Assembly (NCBI GenBank): GCA_937881505.1 | Contig: CALGEM010000125.1 | Coordinates: 1-9,814 of the forward strand | From: an uncultured euryarchaeote | GTDB taxonomy: Archaea; Thermoplasmatota; Poseidoniia; Poseidoniales; Poseidoniaceae | DNA: 9,814 nucleotides | Direction of reading: 5' to 3' | Shown: positions 6,601-9,814 of the stretch, piece by piece | Position numbering within the stretch: the first letter of the stretch is position 1 | Layout: each line of letters starts with the position of its first letter | Made by a program: the position numbers and the translations under genes | Notes under the pieces: generated by a model | Told to the model about the DNA's origin: nothing | The model's input: the letters and a program-made list of their open reading frames with translations, nothing else | Database searches by the model: none

Positions 6601-7533
6601 CTGGAGGGCTTGAATCGCCTGGCCGAGTTCGGATGTTTCACCTCCGGTGAGGAGGTTGATTTCCTTTTGAATTTCAGCGATTTTATCGTCAAGTTCCAGG
6701 AGGGTTTTTTCTGTAGCCTTGTGGTCATCCAACAGATCTTGGCTTTCGTCAAGGTATTTTTGGCGCTGCTCAATGTGGAACTTCAACTCGTTCTTCATCG
6801 TGGCGTAGCGGGACTGGAGAAGCATGGCGTTCGTCATCTGAATGGCATCGCTGACCTCCTTGGCCTTTTGAGCGACATGGCGCTCTTTGGCGAGGGTTGA
6901 AAGTCGTTCAAGTTGTTCCTTTTCAAGCAAACCGATGCGGTCAAGGTAGTTCTCCACCATCTCTTTTTGCTTGTTGGCCTTGCGAATTTCATCGTCATAG
7001 GAGGTGACGCCAGCAACGTTGTCCAAGACCTTACGGCGTTCGTTTGCCGTCATTTTCGCAAGGCTCGTAACGTCGCCCTGAAGCACGATGTTGTAGCCAT
7101 CCGGGCGTGCATTGGCCGCCCCGAGAAGACGGTGGAACACCTTCTGCGTGCTGTCTTCACCGTTGAGTTTGTAGGTAGTTACTGGGTTGTTGGAAGCGGT
7201 TAAGCGGATGCTTCGGGACATGCGAATCTCTTCCTTATCCAATGGAAGACGACGACGCCCGTTGCTCATGACCGGGTTAGCGAACACCAACGTCACCGAA
7301 CATTCACGCGCAGGTTTGGAGTTCTTTCCACCGTTGAAGATGAGGTCGGTGGAATTCTGAGCTCGAATCACCCGATTGGATTTGGGCCCAAGAACGAACT
7401 GTATCGCATCACCACAGTTCGATTTACCAGAGCCGTTTGGCCCGGTAATCGCGGTAAATCCGCGGTCCAATGGAACGGTTACTTCGCCCTTGAACGATTT
7501 GAAATTTAGCACTTCAAGTGATTTTAGGTACAT
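3619..7533 (-). CDS. smc: Chromosome segregation ATPase SMC
   Basis: This 1304-residue protein is the condensin ATPase. The N-terminal head opens with YLKSLEVLNFKSFKG; Walker A GPNGSGKS is at 31-38 and the Q-loop LQGD has Gln152. Long heptad coiled coil fills about 185-525, including eight Glu in a row at 327-334. The hinge is about 533-675 (LKGIIGTVAEL through GGAMVGGAKRK). Returning coiled coil runs to about 1030, then the C-terminal head with signature LSGGEQ at 1097-1102 and Walker B ending in Asp1125 and Glu1126 (YFDEVD). The D-loop QNLDAYNAERIA and the switch region TLRKVSLKLADHHIGI follow. All ATPase elements are intact. After about 1190 there is a roughly 115-residue acidic, Ala/Glu-rich tail absent from typical 1150-1190-residue SMCs, with two SLGGL motifs (1234-1238 and 1256-1260). 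The ATG at 7533-7531 has GAGGG 6 nt upstream. It heads the smc-scpA-scpB unit, so ring subunits are made from one message. Confidence 0.97.
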   Translation of the reverse strand: MYLKSLEVLNFKSFKGEVTVPLDRGFTAITGPNGSGKSNCGDAIQFVLGPKSNRVIRAQNSTDLIFNGGKNSKPARECSVTLVFANPVMSNGRRRLPLDKEEIRMSRSIRLTASNNPVTTYKLNGEDSTQKVFHRLLGAANARPDGYNIVLQGDVTSLAKMTANERRKVLDNVAGVTSYDDEIRKANKQKEMVENYLDRIGLLEKEQLERLSTLAKERHVAQKAKEVSDAIQMTNAMLLQSRYATMKNELKFHIEQRQKYLDESQDLLDDHKATEKTLLELDDKIAEIQKEINLLTGGETSELGQAIQALQVAIELNNDRLQEAAREEEEEEEETLAASEQLSEANAELEAFITSLQSANQALADALNELQEAQDEEQRIREALATAGEKNQHLTEALASAEDLVQTHEQHRQEAQTDVDKLAVEADLVGDQLAKAQQESEEIRLALGELDIRLQEMAEEAPEYDRESLAVQLTEAQRAESQLAEDRTRIEIKLREAERALSLAKAEMEQKSGAKGLAGGASAVIAARDNQQLKGIIGTVAELCAPKDSSHEVALATAIGAGMASVVVETDQDAANAIRWLAENRAGRATFLPLNKLASSRAGGKTVMTARKDGVLGFAHEMMDYDPRIDVAVRFVLRNTLIVENLSIARQHMGGTRFVTLRGDVIEAGGAMVGGAKRKMSIAFGGRIQGASEVEKYTAEVEKYHLMEATVTGALREARTNQQNIRNKINAMVDDSHATELRELKAEKKQVSLAHKKAMEVVAGLEEKLDEVRLSAQDAIRALDAADRTLGTSKEAHETAKTALEAASPEHLRERMHAANLLRVEATGKKEKAEEIIASGASHQTVLQRRVDETQQRLTTLHENKEARMVRVDELEATLATDRVALKAKKDEQAVYLEENQGLEQERQELTDQRATLRVRNEERLNQAQNHRRLAEELMRTISEKEAEVQLMAQELIEADLSLEDLPEDLKNVGELERQLRGLQRKMENFGNVNMMAIEQYDECQARLDLMKDEFATLQARRKHLIEVTEQLESQRKERLLNVLEKVNENFKKSYHELSDGGRGELFLENPDEPFKGGLELWAQPRGKSSKVSRQQLSGGEQSMAALALIFAIQDYDPSPFYYFDEVDQNLDAYNAERIAKMCRKRSKRAQFIMVTLRKVSLKLADHHIGITHGGDGCSRRILDFDRERAIALGEAALKEAQKDAAKNESRIMDAVAAAEDMPSVPDPVAVPKSLGGLLAHMHDDEAAEAAPEEASLGGLMERTQELTEDIHERAEVASKIAEEEAHEAETSEVTEATVESEEQ

Positions 7534-7550
7534 CCCTATCCCTCATGCAA
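7534..7550 (-). promoter_or_regulatory. Shine-Dalgarno of smc
   Basis: On the minus strand GAGGG (7544-7540) lies 6 nt before the ATG at 7533. It supports the chosen start, which also begins exactly at the conserved SMC N-terminus. Confidence 0.6.
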
Positions 7551-7566
7551 TGGAAGTTTCCTTCCA
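7551..7566 (-). other. Small hairpin with GAAA tetraloop in the smc leader
   Basis: On the minus (message) strand TGGAAG-GAAA-CTTCCA forms a perfect 6-bp stem closed by a GAAA loop, which is of the stable GNRA class. It ends 17 nt before the smc ATG, just upstream of the GAGGG ribosome site. If transcription starts near 7570, about 25 nt below the TTTAAA element, the hairpin would be close to the 5' end of the message. A role in message stability or translation is inference. Confidence 0.4.
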
Positions 7567-7595
7567 CTACTTTCTCGGCACCGGCGCTTTACAGG

Positions 7596-7603
7596 ATTTA
7601 AAC
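7596..7603 (-). promoter_or_regulatory. Candidate archaeal TATA-like element for the smc operon
   Basis: Minus-strand GTTTAAAT (TTTAAA core at 7602-7597) is the only AT-rich octamer of this kind in the otherwise mixed 134-bp spacer before smc. It lies 63 nt from the ATG, which would put a start site about 25 nt downstream and leave a leader of roughly 35-40 nt. Without a mapped start site this is a positional guess. Confidence 0.35.
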
Positions 7604-7621
7604 CATACCCAAAACAACGGC

Positions 7622-7667
7622 TCAGTGCCCCGGTTTTTGAGGGTTCATTTGCATCGCCGAAACGGGG
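7622..7667 (-). terminator. Imperfect inverted repeat just after the membrane-protein stop
   Basis: Directly after the TGA at 7670-7668, the minus strand reads CCCCGTTT (7667-7660), about 22 nt of loop, then AAACCGGGG, giving a stem with one bulged base. There is no following U-run, so it is not a classical intrinsic terminator. It could end the upstream message or stabilise its 3' end before the smc promoter. Confidence 0.25.
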
Positions 7668-8468
7668 TCAAAATACACCGTTGTGGTTGCACTTCTTACA
7701 CCCCGCTCCATGGCAATATGGGCAAGTGGCCATGACCAACAACTTGCTGCGGCGCCGACTCATTGCGAGGTTCTTGTCAGATTGGAGGAAGCGAGAGCGT
7801 TCAGCCCGCTCCATGGTGCGCTTGTCGTGCTTTTCAGCGTTGAAGAACGAAGAACGAAACACGCCGGCTTTCTCTCGACGACGCTCGAGTTTGTCGCGTG
7901 TTTGTGCGACCGCTTCGGCCTCCCAGTATTTTGGTCCACGAATCATGATGACGCCAATAACAGCGAACATGATCTGAACAACCCATGGCTGCACGGGGAA
8001 GGGAAACAGTGTGGCCAAACCTTCGGAACTTGCGGAAGTGGGCAGCAATGAAAATCGGTCGAGGACGGCGAGTGAACAGAGAATGGACCCCATGATGAAG
8101 CCCACCTTTCGAAGTCGCCGAGCCCACCCCTTGTTTTGCGGAAGTTCAAACCCATAAACAAACAGAAAGAGACCCTCCATGAGCATGAGCACATCGGCTC
8201 CAGACCATTGGCCAACCTCACCAAGACAATACGATGTTCCCGTTTCCTTGAGTTCTTCTTCCACCAAATCAAACGTACAACTCGGTTCGAACATCAAGAA
8301 TGCATCCAGTTTGTAGCCATCTGCTCCGTCAATGACCTGAGGAGCTACACTCCCAAACTGGACATTGACGACGACGAATATCATCATCAAGAGGCCGAAC
8401 AGCGTGAGTATTTTCCTTAGCGGAAGACGGAACACGCTTGCACCTCGTTCTTTCCAACGCTCGCTCAT
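7668..8468 (-). CDS. Unrecognised four-helix membrane protein with C-terminal Cys4 zinc-knuckle motif
   Basis: I do not recognise a family for this 266-residue protein. Four hydrophobic segments are clear: about 19-37 (ILTLFGLLMMIFVVVNV), 92-108 (DVLMLMEGLFLFVYGF), 121-137 (VGFIMGSILCSLAVL) and 162-177 (WVVQIMFAVIGVIMI). Basic residues at the N-terminus, between helices 2 and 3, and after helix 4 predict both ends in the cytoplasm. The first outside loop has Cys64 and Cys81, which could form a disulfide. The cytoplasmic region from about 180 is strongly basic and helical (RDKLERRREK, TMERAERSRFL). It ends with CPYCHGAGCKKCNHNG (Cys249, 252, 257, 260), a C-x2-C-x4-C-x2-C pattern like a half DnaJ or rubredoxin-type zinc site. 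The start is the ATG at 8468-8466; a second ATG lies at 8472-8470 and no Shine-Dalgarno is seen. It is upstream of smc on the same strand, 134 bp away, and divergent from nadB. Function unknown. Confidence 0.82.
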   Translation of the reverse strand: MSERWKERGASVFRLPLRKILTLFGLLMMIFVVVNVQFGSVAPQVIDGADGYKLDAFLMFEPSCTFDLVEEELKETGTSYCLGEVGQWSGADVLMLMEGLFLFVYGFELPQNKGWARRLRKVGFIMGSILCSLAVLDRFSLLPTSASSEGLATLFPFPVQPWVVQIMFAVIGVIMIRGPKYWEAEAVAQTRDKLERRREKAGVFRSSFFNAEKHDKRTMERAERSRFLQSDKNLAMSRRRSKLLVMATCPYCHGAGCKKCNHNGVF

Positions 8469-8556
8469 TCATAGTGATTCCGAGAAGCATGTCGTGGGAA
8501 CAGGCCATCATGGTCAAGAAGGTGGAAGCGGAGGACAAACCACAGGAGGGGAGTCT
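8469..8556. promoter_or_regulatory. Divergent spacer between membrane-protein gene and nadB
   Basis: These 88 bases lie between two divergent starts, so both promoters should be here or inside the flanking genes. No convincing TATA element is visible. An imperfect palindrome GGCCATCATGGTC at 8503-8515 (one mismatched pair around a central C) could be a protein-binding site or chance. The plus-strand frame of nadB is open through the whole spacer but has no ATG and reads as low-complexity Gly/His, unlike the family. Confidence 0.35.
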
Positions 8557-8559
8557 TTG
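8545..8559 (+). promoter_or_regulatory. Strong Shine-Dalgarno and TTG start of nadB
   Basis: GGAGG at 8545-8549 is followed by a 7-nt spacer and a TTG at 8557-8559. The codons after it read AHIAIIGSGIAGL, placing the FAD-binding glycine motif right at the N-terminus as is normal for this family. No in-frame ATG exists upstream in the spacer; a GTG at 8494 has no such ribosome site and would add about 21 unlikely residues. Confidence 0.75.
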
Positions 8560-9814
8560 GCTCACATCGCCATCATTGGAAGCGGTATTGCGGGATTGTT
8601 CGCAGCCTCAAAATTGGCTGAAGCAGGCCACCAGGTTTCTGTCATCACCAAACAGCGCCCCAAGGATTCCTCGACGAATTGGGCCCAAGGCGGAATCGCT
8701 GCCATCTTGGATAAAACCAACCAGGAAGGTATGGAAGCCCACGTCCAAGACACGCTTCGCTCGGGCGATGGAGCGTGCGACGAAGCGGTGGTTCGTTCGA
8801 TCATCAACGAAGCTGGCGACCGAATTCGGGATTTAATTCGCATTGGTGTTGAATTTGAGAAAACGACCGATGGCACCTATTCCTTCATTCGAGAAGGTGG
8901 CCATTCAACCAAGCGAATCCTTCACGCCAAAGATGCGACTGGCAAAGAGATTGAGCGTGCTTTGACCGCTTTTGCCCGCCAACATCCCAACATCACGCTC
9001 AAACCCAATACGCTGGCCATTGATTTGATTCAGCGCCAGCACGGCCAGGCAGCGATGGGCGTCGCTGGCGTCTGGTGTTTGGACCAAGTGACGCACAAGG
9101 TCGTGAACATCGAAGCCGACGCCATCGTGCTTGCCACGGGTGGCGTTGGGCGTCTTTGGAAAGAGACTACCAATCCTGATGTCGCCACAGGAGACGGTTT
9201 AGCAATGGCCTATAGAACAGGTGCTAGCGTTGACCATCTTGCATTCATCCAGTTCCATCCAACCGCACTTGCCACCGACACGGAACGACCGTTTTTGATT
9301 TCCGAAGCCGTACGGGGTGTCGGTGCTGTCTTGCTTGACCAAGAGGGGCTCTCGCATTGGAACAGAGCCGTGGAAGAGGCACAAACCAAAGGCGAGGAAA
9401 AGCCAGCCCCTGATTCGTATTCGTTCACGCTCAAGTACACGCCCGAGGGTTCCATGGCCACCCGAGACATCGTCGCACGGGCCATTGACCAGCAAATGAA
9501 GAAACACGGTACAACCCATGTCTACCTCATCACCTCACACCTGGATGATGCGCTGGATGAAAAATTCCCGACCATCGCCCGACGCTTGGCAAAGGAGGGA
9601 TTGAAACTTGGCGTGGACCCCATTCCGGTGGTTCCCGCTGCCCACTACATGGTGGGTGGAATCCGAGTTGACGAGATTGGACGAGCTTTCGTCCGTGACC
9701 AAGGCGTTGTGATGCCCCATCTCTACGCCATCGGCGAGGTCGCAAGCACAGGCATGCACGGTGCCAATCGACTGGCCTCAAACAGCCTCCTCGAAGCGGG
9801 TGTTTTCGCCGAAC
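8557..9814 (+). CDS. nadB: L-aspartate oxidase (NAD biosynthesis), 3' end cut by window edge
   Basis: NadB oxidises L-aspartate to iminoaspartate with FAD, the first step of de novo quinolinate and NAD synthesis; NadA then uses the product. From the TTG start, 419 codons are present without a stop. Visible marks in order are the FAD dinucleotide motif GSGIAGL (8-14), SSTNWAQGGIAAI, the substrate-site segment REGGHSTKRILHAKDATG, LATGGVGRLW, FIQFHPTAL, ISEAVRGVGAVLL, TRDIVARAID, VPAAHYMVGGI, and the C-terminal FAD contact YAIGEVASTGMHGANRLASNSLLEAG. The Glu, two His and two Arg known to contact substrate in the E. coli enzyme all have counterparts. This separates it from succinate dehydrogenase or fumarate reductase flavoproteins, which share the fold. 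Between AVLL and TRDIV the protein is about 20 residues longer than I recall for E. coli NadB, with a Lys/Glu/Pro-rich stretch. The missing part is the helical C-terminal domain. nadA and nadC may follow outside the window; none is visible here. Confidence 0.95.
   Translation, partial: MAHIAIIGSGIAGLFAASKLAEAGHQVSVITKQRPKDSSTNWAQGGIAAILDKTNQEGMEAHVQDTLRSGDGACDEAVVRSIINEAGDRIRDLIRIGVEFEKTTDGTYSFIREGGHSTKRILHAKDATGKEIERALTAFARQHPNITLKPNTLAIDLIQRQHGQAAMGVAGVWCLDQVTHKVVNIEADAIVLATGGVGRLWKETTNPDVATGDGLAMAYRTGASVDHLAFIQFHPTALATDTERPFLISEAVRGVGAVLLDQEGLSHWNRAVEEAQTKGEEKPAPDSYSFTLKYTPEGSMATRDIVARAIDQQMKKHGTTHVYLITSHLDDALDEKFPTIARRLAKEGLKLGVDPIPVVPAAHYMVGGIRVDEIGRAFVRDQGVVMPHLYAIGEVASTGMHGANRLASNSLLEAGVFAE

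Noticed and set aside
8438..8836. 132-residue plus-strand frame beginning before nadB
   Set aside because: It overlaps the conserved FAD-binding region of NadB in a different frame and has no plausible ribosome site or domain.
1..9814. CRISPR array, tRNA, rRNA or toxin-antitoxin/defence system
   Set aside because: No spaced direct repeats, cloverleaf-like or rRNA-like stretches, or defence domains were seen on reading both strands; apart from the short spacers all sequence is accounted for by the listed genes.

Overview
The window is a composite of two unlike pieces of DNA that meet at about 838-862. The left piece (1 to about 840) is AT-rich and bacterial-looking. It holds the 5' part of a PatB/MalY-type C-S lyase on the minus strand and, divergently, the 5' two thirds of a peptide deformylase on the plus strand. 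The right piece (about 845 to 9814) has higher GC, dense packing, clear GGAGG-type ribosome binding sites and a gene set that fits a euryarchaeon, most likely a marine Group II (Poseidoniales/Thermoplasmata-like) organism. That assignment rests on the class II HMG-CoA reductase (mevalonate route to isoprenoid lipids), a tightly linked smc-scpA-scpB cluster, protein style (acidic tails, small Cys4 zinc motifs) and a possible TATA-type promoter. It is an inference: no rRNA, tRNA or ribosomal protein gene lies in the window to confirm it.

Layout, left to right: patB-like fragment (minus, 1-434, cut by the window edge); divergent AT-rich intergenic region (435-504); def-like peptide deformylase (plus, 505-837), which has lost its HExxH metal motif and meets an in-frame TAA; the junction; mvaA-like class II HMG-CoA reductase lacking about 130 N-terminal residues (plus, about 845-1738); scpB, scpA and smc, read on the minus strand in the order smc > scpA > scpB (7533 down to 1741) with gaps of 9 and 12 bp; a 134-bp region with a candidate smc promoter and leader hairpin; a four-helix membrane protein with a C-terminal Cys4 zinc knuckle (minus, 7668-8468); a short divergent spacer; and nadB, L-aspartate oxidase (plus, from a TTG at 8557, running off the right edge).

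Functionally, the centre is a complete condensin: the SMC ATPase, the kleisin ScpA and the winged-helix ScpB, which together compact and segregate the chromosome. Flanking genes are metabolic (mevalonate synthesis, first step of de novo NAD synthesis) plus one unrecognised membrane protein. I see no CRISPR array, insertion sequence, tRNA, phage or defence genes. The most important point for a reader is that deformylase and HMG-CoA reductase are both broken at the same place and differ in composition. This is best explained by a chimeric assembly or amplification join, though a true recombination event cannot be excluded from sequence alone. I found no convincing new biological system; the remaining oddities are modest and listed as findings.
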